This document shows positions 48,382 to 60,669 of a stretch of 64,000 nt of DNA, in pieces. The stretch is taken from NCBI GenBank assembly GCA_016946835.1, contig JACVTC010000072.1, positions 735,001 to 799,000 of the forward strand. Direction: 5' to 3'. This stretch comes from Neocallimastix lanati (nom. inval.) (lineage: Eukaryota > Neocallimastigomycota > Neocallimastigomycetes > Neocallimastigales > Neocallimastigaceae). How positions within the stretch are numbered: position 1 is the stretch's first letter; each line of letters begins with the position of its first letter. Position numbers and translations under genes: made by a program. The notes under the pieces are model-generated. The model was given only the letters and a program-made list of their open reading frames with translations. It ran no database searches and was not told the DNA's origin.

Positions 48382-49980
48382 GTTGGATTGAATAGGGTTT
48401 CCAGGTCTTTTATGCGATTCATTCATGGATGGTCTTAATTTCTTACTCTCTGGATGTTCGGAATGAATCAATTTATGTTAAGGGGAACAGTGTTTAATAT
48501 TTCATTGTTTAAGTTAATCTTCTTTTTGGTAGGTGAAATATTACAAGTTGATGACTTTCTTTTAGTGGATGGATTAAATTTTATTTTATCCTTTTCTAAA
48601 GAAATGTCCCCAGAGAAATTTGATTCATCATTTGAAACACTAATAGATTGGAAATCTGAAGCGAGATCATCAATGGATTCAATTTTTTCATCATTTAGAT
48701 AATTGTCTTCAGGTTCCTTACCTTTAGCAGAGTTATTATTCTCATCTTTCTTGTTGTTAGTAATAGGAGTATTTATAATTTTATTAATATTATTGTTTTT
48801 AATAGATGAAACAGGTGAATCAATTTCTGATTCCTTACCTTTTCTTGATGAAGAATTATTTTCTTTGGATTCTGTATTTTCTTCATTAGATTCTTCATTA
48901 GATTTTTCATTAGATTCTTCATTAGATTCTTCATTAGATTCTTCATTAGATTCTTCATTAGATTCTTCATTAGATTCTTCATTAGATTCTTCATTGTATA
49001 TCAATTTTCCAGAATCATCGTATGTATTTTCATTTTCGTTAGAGTTGATAATTGGTAATTCGTAAATATAATTGTCGTTATTAAAAATGTTGGTTGGTAA
49101 TTTATTGTTGCGTATCTTGGTTGTTAAATTTGATGGAGTTTCTTCATCAAATACTGCTTCTCTTACTAAGTGATACTGTAGTCCTTTGAATCCATAATTA
49201 TATAGCAATTGGATTCAATGCTTATTCCTAAAAATACGCCTTTTTTACTGTTGCTATCAAATTTCATTTTTCCTTGTGAAAAATCTTTATAGTAGGCATC
49301 ACAACCAAAAACTTTAATATATTTAAGACTGATCTTTTTGTTATAATAGATTTCATTTGGAATTTTATTTCCAATTCCTTTATGTGGAGTTATGTTATAA
49401 AGTAAATTTGCATATTTGATAGCGTAATCCCAAAACTCACTAGACATTTTGCTCCACTGAATTAAAGTTTTTGCACAACTTACAATGGTGTAGTTGAATC
49501 GTTCAGCAATCCCGTTGTTTTGAGGATTGTATGGTGGTGAAAATGTTTTTATAATACCGTGTTCCTTGCAGTAGTTTAGTACCTTTTTATTGTTATATTC
49601 AGTACCTTGATCCGAACGAAAAGTTTTAATATTATAATAGAATTGATTATTTAAGTAAGTAAAGAAATTTATAATTGTTCTTGGAACTTCTGATTTGTTT
49701 TCCAAGAGGAAGATCCAACTTTTGCGAGTATATTCGTCAATAAAAGTAAGAACATACCTTTTCCCTGAGTATGATTTTGAAATAGGACCGATAACATCAG
49801 AATGGATTACATCTAGTGGATGCTTTGCCTTTGGAGTGTCTCCATTATGGGGTTTCCTATTTAATTTGGTAATTTTACAATTTAAGCATTCATTAATTTT
49901 GACATTGTGGAGTTTTAGATATTTAGTTAAATTGTCTTGATAAAAATGTCCATTGTTTTAGACTGGTCATTTATGTCCAT
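48382..49980 (-). pseudogene. Copia Pol: integrase and following linker, frame-broken
   Basis: Minus-strand frame from ~49980: YLKLHNVKINECLNCKITKL (end of the zinc finger), DVIGPISKSYSGKRYVLTFI DEYTRKSWIFLLEN (first Asp), FRSDQGTEYNN (second Asp), NGIAERFNYT (Glu). Frameshift at about 49190, then GFKGLQYHLVREAVFDEE, a linker with about nine NEES repeats encoded by a 12-bp tandem repeat (48880-48992), a TGA at 48468 and another frame change into HPESKKLRPSMNESHKRPG. The first half of the integrase zinc finger is also lost next to the gag stop at 50008. Confidence 0.88.
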
Positions 49981-50007
49981 TGTTTCTTCAGGTGAAACGA
50001 TGTCAAT

Positions 50008-51486
50008 TCAATTCTTTAAATTCGATTTATTCTTCGTAAGTATATGAATTGTATTGTTTTTATTAGCTTTAAATGTGCCTATGTTAATTGTTCTTTTGTT
50101 TTCAAGTGTGGTTTTTAAAGTGAGAAAAACTTTGTCTCTCCTGGATTTAATGTTACATTTTAATCCATTCTTCGCAAGTTTAATTCCACTCAGAAGATTC
50201 TTGTTAACTTGTTTAGAATAGAGGACATTTTCGAATTTTATGTTGTAACCATTAATACTTCCTTCATAGGTACCAACCCCGTCAAACTCACAGATTGAAT
50301 TATTTGCACACTGCATAGAGATCTTTTCTTCTCTAAAGTTTGAGAGGATATCTTTGTTATTGGTAATGTGCTCTGAAGCACCAGTATCAAAGGTCCAAAT
50401 CGTTGTATCTTCTGAAGAATTTAATACTAAAGAAATGCATTTATTTTCGTAGTTTTCTTTAGTGTTCTTTTTTTCTTCTAACGGCTCAAAGCTGTCTAAA
50501 TTTTTATCATACATGGTCCTAAGTTCTTCTAAGGAAAGTTCTTCATCAGAATTTCGTTCTTCATATTCGACGTTTGCAATTGATTTTTGGTGGCTATTTT
50601 TACCTTTCCTTTTATTGATTTTAGTTTTCTTTTTGTTTGATTGCTTCTTGCCTTTTTGAGTCGATCTGTTCCTGTTTTTGTTGATAAGGTTAAATCTACA
50701 TTCATCGGTAGTATGTCCAAACATTTTGCACAGGTAACAATAGTTTGGCTCCGGACTTGGTCTGGTTTTATTATTTTTTGAACCGCTTGACTCAATGTTA
50801 TCAATATCCATGAAGTCACCTTTATCTGTGACGCTTCTATCGAAATTGATAGCACTATGCAGGAAAATGTGGAAATTAATCTTGTTGATTGACTCTTCGA
50901 GGAAGTCATCAACTGTTTCTGTTCCACTAGGATGAATAAGGTCTCTTAAAACTTTTGGATAAGACAAATATAAAACCCTGATCTTTTCCCAAGTTCCGAG
51001 TCTGATATTGTTCTTATCCATTACTTCAAAGATTTCTTTAATTTGATTAATGATATCCTTGCATTCCGAAAGATTTTTGGCTTTTAAAGAATATAACTTC
51101 TTCAACCAGTAGTTGAGATCAGCAGTTTTCTTTTTTCCATATAAGACCTTTAATTTTTCCATAATATCATAGGCGGTGGTAAGATATCTTATGTAGCTCA
51201 AAACTTCTTGACTTACATTTTTACTGATAATGGTACTGGCTAAGGCATCTTGAGTTTCAGCTTCTTTGATATCCTTTTCCAAGTCCTTGATAGCTTTGAC
51301 GGTTTCGTCGGATTTGGGTTTTCCCTTTTCCTCCTTAAGCTTATCATTTAATTTACCGATTACATTCTCATTTACATACTGTAAAATTTTTAAAGATTTG
51401 AGAATGTTTTTAATAAGGAATTCCCAGTTTTCGAAGTTATCCTTATTGAGAATATCTTCAGTTCTTAATTTGGTTTCGTTAGACAT
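50008..51486 (-). CDS. Copia Gag and protease
   Basis: 492 residues from ATG. Copia Gag domain (NWEFLIKNILKSLKILQYVN ... DALASTIISKNVSQEVLSYI), a CCHC knuckle CYLCKMFGHTTDEC near residue 248, a basic RKGKNSHQK stretch, then the protease with active site IWTFDTGASEHIT (~372) and GVGTYEGSINGYNIKFENVL. It stops (TGA) after NKSNLKN, just before the integrase zinc finger, so Gag-PR and the rest of Pol are in different frames; whether this was once a programmed break or is a lesion cannot be told. Starts 38 bp inside the 5' LTR. Confidence 0.88.
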   Translation of the reverse strand: MSNETKLRTEDILNKDNFENWEFLIKNILKSLKILQYVNENVIGKLNDKLKEEKGKPKSDETVKAIKDLEKDIKEAETQDALASTIISKNVSQEVLSYIRYLTTAYDIMEKLKVLYGKKKTADLNYWLKKLYSLKAKNLSECKDIINQIKEIFEVMDKNNIRLGTWEKIRVLYLSYPKVLRDLIHPSGTETVDDFLEESINKINFHIFLHSAINFDRSVTDKGDFMDIDNIESSGSKNNKTRPSPEPNYCYLCKMFGHTTDECRFNLINKNRNRSTQKGKKQSNKKKTKINKRKGKNSHQKSIANVEYEERNSDEELSLEELRTMYDKNLDSFEPLEEKKNTKENYENKCISLVLNSSEDTTIWTFDTGASEHITNNKDILSNFREEKISMQCANNSICEFDGVGTYEGSINGYNIKFENVLYSKQVNKNLLSGIKLAKNGLKCNIKSRRDKVFLTLKTTLENKRTINIGTFKANKNNTIHILTKNKSNLKN

Positions 51487-51524
51487 GTCGTAGATAGTAT
51501 AAGAGGATGAGACTATTAATCTTT

Positions 51525-51783
51525 TGTTTATAAAATATTTTATTGATTAAAGTTTATTTATTTTAATATGAGTAATTACTTGATTTTTAAATTTTATGAG
51601 ATTACATTTGTATTTATACTATTTGTGGCTAAATAAAAATATAACGAGAAATTATTACATAATATATTTCATTGTATTAGCTTAACAACGAGTTCGTTGT
51701 ATTATAAAAATATCTTTTAATTTATTTAATACACATAAATTATTTTAATATAAATTTAATATATTTTTCTTTGTATTCTAACA
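51525..51783 (-). repeat. Copia 5' LTR (259 bp)
   Basis: One difference from 45828-46086. Immediately inside, on the minus strand, AAAGATTAATAGTCTC; no TGG-type primer site, so priming may use another tRNA region as in other copia elements. Confidence 0.92.
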
Positions 51784-51985
51784 ATAATAAATAAATAAAT
51801 AAATAAATAAATAAATAGATAAATAGATAAATAAATAAATAAATAATAAATGATTTTTTTTATTATTTTTTAATAATAATGAGTAATAAATAAATAAATA
51901 AATAAATAGATAAATAGATAAATAAATAAATAAATAATAAATGATTTTTTTTTATTATTATTTGTATAAGAAAATATAAATACTG
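51784..51985. repeat. TAAA/TAGA microsatellite, duplicate of the copia left flank
   Basis: AATAAATAGATAAATAGATA and AATAATGAGTAATAAATAAA blocks, twice, like 45680-45825. Confidence 0.85.
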
Positions 51986-51989
51986 ATTC

Positions 51990-52365
51990 TTTATATTTAT
52001 ATCCATATAATTTATTATTCTATATATTTACATCCATATAATTTATTATTCTATATATTTACATCCATATAATTTATTATTCTATATATTTACATCCATA
52101 TAATTTATTATCCATATAATTTATTATTCTATATATTTACATCCATATAATTTATTATTCTATATATTTACATCCATATAATTTATTATTCTATATATTT
52201 ACATCCATATAATTTATTATTCTATATATTTACATCCATATAATTTATTATCCATATAATTTATTATTCTATATATTTACATCCATATAATTTATTATTC
52301 TATATATTTACATCCATATAATTTATTATTCTATATATTTACATCCATATAATTTATTAAACTAT
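51990..52365. repeat. 31-bp tandem repeat, about 12 copies
   Basis: TATATATTTACATCCATATA ATTTATTATTC, exact 31-bp spacing; two places have a short ATCCATATAATTTATT insertion at equal distance, hinting at a larger repeat. Confidence 0.92.
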
Positions 52366-55300
52366 TTAACTATAATGAAAATAAAAATATTTTACTATAT
52401 AATGAAAATATAAATACTGATTTTAATATAAAATATTTTACTATATAATGAAAATATAAATACTGATTTTAATATAAAATATAACTATAATGAAAATATA
52501 ATTTATTAAACAATTTAACTATATAATGAAAATATAATTTATTAATGAAAATATAAATACTGATTTTAATATAAAATATAAATATTAATACTGAATTTAT
52601 TATCCATATAATTTATTAAACAATTTAACTATATAATGAAAATAAAAATATTAAACTATTAAACTATATAATGAAAATAAAAATATAATGAAAATATAAT
52701 TTATTAAACTATTTTACTATATAATGAAAATATAATCTATTTTACTATATAATGAAAATATAATTTATTAAACAATTTAACTATATAATGAAAATAAAAA
52801 TATTTTACTATATAATGAAAATATAAACTATTTTACTATATAATGAAAATATAATCTATTTTACTATATAATGAAAATATAATTTATTAAACAATTTAAT
52901 GAAAATAAAAATATAATTTATTAATGAAAATATAAATACTGATTTTAATATAAAATATAAATATTAATACTGAATTTATTATCCATATAATTTATTAAAC
53001 AATTTAACTATATAATGAAAATAAAAATATTAAACTATTAAATGAAAATAAAAATATAATTTATTAATGAAAATATAAATACTGATTTTAATATAAAATA
53101 TAAATATTAATACTGAATTTATTATCCATATAATTTATTAAACAATTTAACTATATAATGAAAATAAAAATATTAAACTATTAAACTATATAATGAAAAT
53201 AAAAATATAATGAAAATATAATTTATTAAACTATTTTACTATATAATGAAAATATAATTTATTAAACAATTTAAACTATTAAACTATATAATGAAAATAA
53301 AAATATAATGAAAATATAATTTATTAAACTATTTTACTATATAATGAAAATATAATTTATTAAACAATTTAACTATATAATGAAAATAAAAATATTTTAC
53401 TATATAATGAAAATATAACTATATAATGAAAATAAAAATATTTTACTATATAATGAAAATATAAACTATTTTACTATATAATGAAAATATAATTTATTAA
53501 ACTATTTTACTATATAATGAAAATATAATTTATTAAACTATTTTACTATATAATGAAAATATAATTTATTAAACAATTTAATGAAAATAAAAATATAATG
53601 AAAATATAATTTATTAAACTATTTTACTATATAATGAAAATATAATTTATTTTACTATATAATGAAAGTATAAACTATTTTACTATATAATGAAAATATA
53701 ATTTATTTTACTATATAATGAAAATATAAACTATTTTACTATATAATGAAAATATAATCTATTAAACAATGAAAATATAATTTATTAAACAATTTAACTA
53801 TATAATGAAAATAAAAATATTTTACTATATAATGAAAATTCTGAATTAATATTTTATTTTCTTAAATGTAAGAAGTTTTAATAAATTATTTTATTTTCTT
53901 AAATGTAAGAAGTTTTAATAAATTCTGAATTTATTAAACAATTTAACTATATAATGAAAATAAAAATATTTTACTATATAATGAAAATATAATTTATTAA
54001 ACAATTTAACTATATAATGAAAATAAAAATATTTTACTATATAATGAAAATTCTGAATTAATATTTTATTTTCTTAAATGTAAGAAGTTTTAATAAATTA
54101 TTTTATTTTCTTAAATGTAAGAAGTTTTAATAAATTCTGAATTTATTAAACAATTTAACTATATAATGAAAATAAAAATATTTTACTATATAATGAAAAT
54201 ATAATTTATTAAACAATTTAACTATATAATGAAAATAAAAATATTTTACTATATAATGAAAATTCTGAATTAATATTTTATTTTCTTAAATGTAAGAAGT
54301 TTTAATAAATTCTGAATTTATTAAACAATTTAACTATATAATGAAAATAAAAATATTTTACTATATAATGAAAATATAATTTATTAAACAATTTAATGAA
54401 AATAAAAATATAATGAAAATATTTTATTTTCTTAAATGTAAGAAGTTTTAATAAATTCTGAATTTATTAAACAATTTAACTATATAATGAAAATAAAAAT
54501 ATTTTACTATATAATGAAAATATAATTTATTAAACAATTTAATGAAAATAAAAATATAATGAAAATATAATTTATTAAACTATTTTACTATATAATGAAA
54601 ATATTAAACTATTTTACTATATAATGAAAATATAATTTATTAAACAATTTAACTATATAATGAAAATAAAAATATTTTACTATATAATGAAAATATAATT
54701 TATTAAACAATTTAATGAAAATAAAAATATAATGAAAATATAATTTATTAAACTATTTTACTATATAATGAAAATATTAAACTATTTTACTATATAATGA
54801 AAATATAATTTATTAAACAATTTAACTATATAATGAAAATAAAAATATTTTACTATATAATGAAAATTCTGAATTAATATTTTATTTTCTTAAATGTAAG
54901 AAGTTTTAATAAATTCTGAAGTTTTAATAAATTCTGAATTTATTAAACAATTTAACTATATAATGAAAATAAAAATATTTTACTATATAATGAAAATATA
55001 ATTTATTAAACAATGAAAATATAATTTATTAAAACTTCTTACATAGTTAAATTCAGATATATATTATATAGTAAAATATTTTTATTTTCATTATATAGTT
55101 AAATTGTTTAAGAAATTCAGAATTTATTAAAACTTCTTACATAGTTAAATTCAGAATTTATTAAACAATTTAACTATATAATGAAAATAAAAATATTTTA
55201 CTATATAATGAAAATATAATTTATTAAACAATGAAAATATAATTTATTAAACAATTTCAGAATTTATTAAACAATTTAACTATATAATGAAAATAAAAAT

Positions 55301-56165
55301 ATTTTACTATATAATGAAAATATAATTTATTAAACAATGAAAATATAATTTATTAAACAATTTAACTATGTAAGAAGTTTTAATAAATTCTGAATTTATT
55401 AAACAATTTAACTATATAATGAAAATAAAAATATTTTACTATATAATGAAAATATAATTTATTAAACAATGAAAATATAATTTATTAAACAATTTAACTA
55501 TGTAAGAAGTTTTAATAAATTCTGAATTTATTAAACAATTTAACTATATAATGAAAATAAAAATATTTTACTATATAATGAAAATATAATTTATTAAACA
55601 ATTTAACTATATAATGAAAATAAAAATATTTTACTATATAATGAAAATATAATTTATTAAACAATTTAACTATATAATGAAAATAAAAATATTTTACTAT
55701 ATAATGAAAATATAATTTATTAAACAATGAAAATATAATTTATTAAACAATTTAACTATGTAAGAAGTTTTAATAAATTCTGAATTTATTAAACAATTTA
55801 ACTATATAATGAAAATAAAAATATTTTACTATATAATGAAAATATAATTTATTAAACAATGAAAATATAATTTATTAAACAATTTAACTATGTAAGAAGT
55901 TTTAATAAATTCTGAATTTATTAAACAATTTAACTATATAATGAAAATAAAAATATTTTACTATATAATGAAAATATAATTTATTAAACAATTTAACTAT
56001 ATAATGAAAATAAAAATATTTTACTATATAATGAAAATATAATTTATTAAACAATTTAACTATATAATGAAAATAAAAATATTAATTCTGAATTAATATT
56101 TTATTTTCTTAAATGTAAGAAGTTTTAATAAATTCAGAATTTATTAAAACTTCTTACATTTAAGA
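52366..56165. repeat. Complex satellite of ATATAATGAAAATA-type units
   Basis: Built from three phrases: AACAATTTAACTATATAATG AAAATAAAAATATTTTACTA, TATAATGAAAATATAATTTATT, and (from 53845) TTCTGAATTAATATTTTATT TTCTTAAATGTAAGAAGTTT TAATAAA. Order varies, with local higher-order repeats (for example 55370-55500 repeated at 55500 and 55750-55880). At 55028-55150 the units are inverted. No coding; a minus-strand frame at 55512-55727 is period-driven. Confidence 0.9.
56108..56164. repeat. 57-bp perfect palindrome (28-bp arms) closing the satellite
   Basis: Arm CTTAAATGTAAGAAGTTTTA ATAAATTC, centre A, then the exact reverse complement. It marks the end of this array. Confidence 0.95.
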
Positions 56166-56186
56166 TCAAATTTGTTATGATTCAAA

Positions 56187-56630
56187 TTTATTTCAAGCCG
56201 GTATACCCTAATGTTCAAATTTATGATTGAAGCCAGTATACTCTAATGTTCATATTTATGATTGAAGCCAGTATACCCTAATGTTCATATTTATGATTGA
56301 AGCCAGTATACCCTAATGTTCAAATTTATGATTGAAGCCAGTATACCCTAATGTTCAAATTTATGATTGAAGCCAGTATACTCTAATGTTCATATTTATG
56401 ATTGAAGCCAGTATACCCTAATGTTCAAATTTATGATTGAAGCCAGTATACCCTAATGTTCAAATTTATGATTGAAGCCAGTATACGTATACCTTAATGC
56501 TCAAATTTATGATTGAAGCCAGTGATTGAAGCCAGTATACCTTAATGCTCAAATTTATGATTGAAGCCAGTGATTGAAGCCAGTATACCTTAATGCTCAA
56601 ATTTATGATTGAAGCCAGTATACCCTAATG
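56187..56630. repeat. 35-bp tandem repeat GATTGAAGCCAGTATACCC
   Basis: Unit ATTGAAGCCAGTATACCCTA ATGTTCAAATTTATG, 35 bp, about 12 copies; the last three contain a doubled ATTGAAGCCAGTG. Less AT-rich than neighbouring arrays. Confidence 0.93.
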
Positions 56631-56668
56631 TATATGATAAGGTGATTAGCAAATCACCTTATCATATA
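56631..56668. repeat. Perfect 17-bp hairpin between two arrays
   Basis: TATATGATAAGGTGATT, loop AGCA, AATCACCTTATCATATA. Shares TATGATAAGGTGA with the hairpin at 60627-60664. Confidence 0.95.
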
Positions 56669-56737
56669 TACAACATTAACAAATTATATCATTTAGATAA
56701 TCTTTTAAATAATAATGTAAAATTTTTACAAATTATA

Positions 56738-56902
56738 AAAATGATACGTCACCTAATTAATTATAAGCCAAAAGAAAATACAATATCCCTATTTAAAAAT
56801 TCATGATATATTTATTGATAAAAATGATACGTCACCTAATTAATTATAAGCCAAAAGAAAATACAATATCCCTATTTAAAAATTCATGATATATTTATTG
56901 TT
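56738..56902. repeat. 81-bp direct duplication
   Basis: AAAATGATACGTCACCTAAT ... AAAAATTCATGATATATTTATTG occurs twice back to back with no difference seen. Confidence 0.92.
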
Positions 56903-56905
56903 AAT

Positions 56906-59900
56906 AATATAATTATATTGAAATTTCATTATAAATATAAAAATTATTAAAGATGATAATTTACCATGGATAGACCACAATTAATTTAAATGAGTATCCT
57001 ATTAATTGAAAATTATATATATATTTTTGTTAATGATATAATTCATGGTATAATTTTTTATTATACTAAAAATTATTAAAATTATTAAAGATGATAATTT
57101 ACCTTAGATAGATTACAATTAATTTAAATGAGTGTCCTATTAATTAAAAAAAAAAATATATATTTTTTTGTTAATGATATAATTCATGGTATAATTTTTT
57201 ATTATAATCAAAATTATTAAAGATGATAATTTACCTTAGATAGATTACAATTAATTTAAATGAGTGTCCTATTAATTAAAAAAAAAAAATATATATTTTT
57301 TTGTTAATGATATAATTCATGGTATAATTTTTTATTATAATCAAAATTATTAAAGATGATAATTTACCTTGGATAGACTACAATCAATTTAAATGAGTAT
57401 CCTATTAATTAAAAATTACATATATATTTTTTGTTAATGATATATTTCACGGTATAATTCATGGTATAATTTTTTATTATAATGAAAATTATTAAAGATG
57501 ATAATTTACCTTGGATAGACTACAATCAATTTAAACAAGTATTATATTAATTAAAAATTATATATATATTATTTGTTAATGATATATTTCACGGAATAGA
57601 CTAAACAAGTATTATATTAATTAAAAATTATATATATATTATTTGTTAATGATATATTTCACGGAATAGACTACAATCAATTTAAACAAGTATTATATTA
57701 ATTAAAAAAAATATATATATATTTTTTGTTAATGATATAATTCATGGTATAATTTTTTATTATATATATATATTTTTTTGTAAATGATATAATTCATGGT
57801 ATAATTTTTTATTATACTAAAAATTATTAAAGATGATAATTTACCTTGGATAGACTACAATTGGTATAATTTTTTATTATATATATATATTTTTTTGTAA
57901 ATGATATAATTCATGGTATAATTTTTTATTATACTAAAAATTATTAAAGATGATAATTTACCTTGGATAGACTACAATTAATTTAAATGAGTATCCTATC
58001 AAAAATTACATATATATTTTTTGTTAATGATATATTTAACGGTATAACTTTTTATTATACTAAAAATTATTAAAGATGATAATTTACCTTGGATAGACTA
58101 CAATTAATTTAAATGAGTGTCCTATTAATTAAAAAAAATATATATATTTTTTGTTAATTTACCTTGGATAGACTACAATTAATTTAAATGAGTGTCCTAT
58201 TAATTAAAAAAAATATATATATATTTTTTGTTAATGATATAATTCATGGTATAATTTTTTATTATATATATATATTTTTTTGTAAATGATATAATTCATG
58301 GTATAATTTTTTATTATAATGAGAATTATTTAAGATGATAATTTACCTTGGATAGACTACAATTAATTTAAATGAGTATCCTATTAATTAAAAATTATAT
58401 ATATATTTTTTGTTAATGATATATTTAACGGTATAACTTTTTATTATACTAAAAATTATTAAAGATGATAATTTACCTTGGATAGACTACAATTAATTTA
58501 AATGAGTGTCCTATTAATTAAAAAAAATATATATATTTTTTGTTAATTTACCTTGGATAGACTACAATTAATTTAAATGAGTGTCCTATTAATTAAAAAA
58601 AATATATATATATTTTTTGTTAATGATATAATTCATGGTATAATTTTTTATTATATATATATATTTTTTTGTAAATGATATAATTCATGGTATAATTTTT
58701 TATTATAATGAGAATTATTTAAGATGATAATTTACCTTGGATAGACTACAATTAATTTAAATGAGTATCCTATTAATTAAAAATTATATATATATTTTTG
58801 TTAATGATATAATTCATGGTATAACTTTTTATTATAATGAAAATTATTAAAGATGATAATTTACCTTGGATAGACTACAATTAATTTAAATGAGTATCCT
58901 ATTAATTAAAAATTATATATATATTTTTGTTAATGATATAATTCATGGTATAACTTTTTATTATAATGAAAATTATTAAAGATGATAATTTACCTTGGAT
59001 AGACTACAATTAATTTAAATGAGTATCCTATCAAAAATTACATATATATTTTTTGTTAATGATATAATTCATGGTATAACTTTTTATTATAATGAAAATT
59101 ATTAAAGATGATAATTTACCTTGGATAGACTACAATCAATTTAAATGAGTGTCCTATTAATTAAAAAAAATATATATATATTTTTTGTTAATGATATAAT
59201 TCATGGTATAATTTTTTATTATATATATATATTTTTTTGTAAATGATATAATTCATGGTATAATTTTTTATTATAATGAGAATTATTTAAGATGATAATT
59301 TACCTTGGATAGACTACAATTAATTTAAATGAGTATCCTATTAATTAAAAATTATATATATATTTTTGTTAATGATATAATTCATGGTATAACTTTTTAT
59401 TATAATGAAAATTATTAAAGATGATAATTTACCTTGGATAGACTACAATTAATTTAAATGAGTATCCTATCAAAAATTACATATATATTTTTTGTTAATG
59501 ATATAATTCATGGTATAACTTTTTATTATAATGAAAATTATTAAAGATGATAATTTACCTTGGATAGACTACAATCAATTTAAATGAGTATCCTATCAAA
59601 AATTACATATATATTTTTTGTTAATGATATATTTCACGGTATAATTCATGGTATAATTTTTTATTATAATGAAAATTATTAAAGATGATAATTTACCTTG
59701 GATAGACTACAATCTACAATCAATTTAAATGAGTATCCTATCAAAAATTACATATATATTTTTTGTTAATGATATAATTCATGGTATAACTTTTTATTAT
59801 AATGAAAATTATTAAAGATGATAATTTACCTTGGATAGACTACAATCAATTTAAACAAGTATTATATTAATTAAAAATTATAATATATTATTTGTTAATG

Positions 59901-60600
59901 ATATATTTCACGGTATAGACTACAATCAATTTAAACAAGTATTATATTAATTAAAAATTATAATATATTATTTGTTAATGATATAACTTTTTATTATACT
60001 AAAAATTATTAAAATTATTAAAGATGATAATTTACCTTTATTATAATGAAAATTATAATATATTATTTGTTAATGATATATTTCACGGTATAGACTACAA
60101 TCAATTTAAACAAGTATTATATTAATTAAAAATTATAATATATTATTTGTTAATGATATAACTTTTTATTATACTAAAAATTATTAAAATTATTAAAGAT
60201 GATAATTTACCTTTATTATAATGAAAATTATAATATATTATTTGTTAATGATATATTTCACGGTATAGACTACAATCAATTTAAACAAGTATTATATTAA
60301 TTAAAAATTATAATATATTATTTGCTAATGATATAACTTTTTATTATACTAAAAATTATTAAAATTATTAAAGATGATAATTTACCTTAGATAGATTACA
60401 ATTAATTTAAATGAGTGTCCTATTAATTAAAAATTATATATATATATTTTTGTTAATGATATAATACATGGTATAAATTGATAATTTACCTTGGATTGAA
60501 TTAATATAATAAAAATTTATTAAAATTAATAATTTACCTTAGATTGAATTATCAAATTTGATAATTTACCAAGGATGGAGTATAACCCTTCAAGAAAGTA
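56906..60600. repeat. ~126-131-bp satellite (GATAATTTACCTTGGATAGACTAC)
   Basis: About 25-30 units: AAGATGATAATTTACCTTGG, ATAGACTACAATTAATTTAA, ATGAGTATCCTATTAATTAA, AAATTATATATATATTTTTG, TTAATGATATAATTCATGGT, ATAATTTTTTATTATAATGA, AAATTATTA. Units vary (truncated copies, CAATTTAAACAAGTATTATA variant towards the right) and some blocks of two or three units are repeated as a group (for example 58085-58330 and 58490-58700). Confidence 0.92.
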
Positions 60601-60626
60601 ACCTATTTTTGATTAAAATCTATATA

Positions 60627-60664
60627 TATGATAAGGTGATCGTGATAATATTCACCTTATCATA
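60627..60664. repeat. 13-bp hairpin at the right edge of the satellite
   Basis: TATGATAAGGTGA, 12-nt loop, TCACCTTATCATA. Confidence 0.92.
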
Positions 60665-60669
60665 AAACA

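Larger units (their letters stand above)
45828..51783 (-). mobile_element. Young Ty1/copia retrotransposon with damaged pol
   Basis: Two 259-bp LTRs (TG...CA) that differ at one site I can see (GAGAAAATATT versus GAGAAATTATT). Order on the minus strand: LTR, gag-protease, integrase, RT, RNase H, purine tract, LTR, as in copia. A 704-bp foreign element sits in pol. Despite its youth the coding part has at least two frameshifts and a TAA in RNase H. No clean 5-bp duplication is visible because both flanks are AT repeats. Confidence 0.9.

Noticed and set aside
56187-56630. 35-bp direct repeats, CRISPR-like at first sight
   Set aside because: The copies abut with no spacers, and nothing else in the window is prokaryotic.
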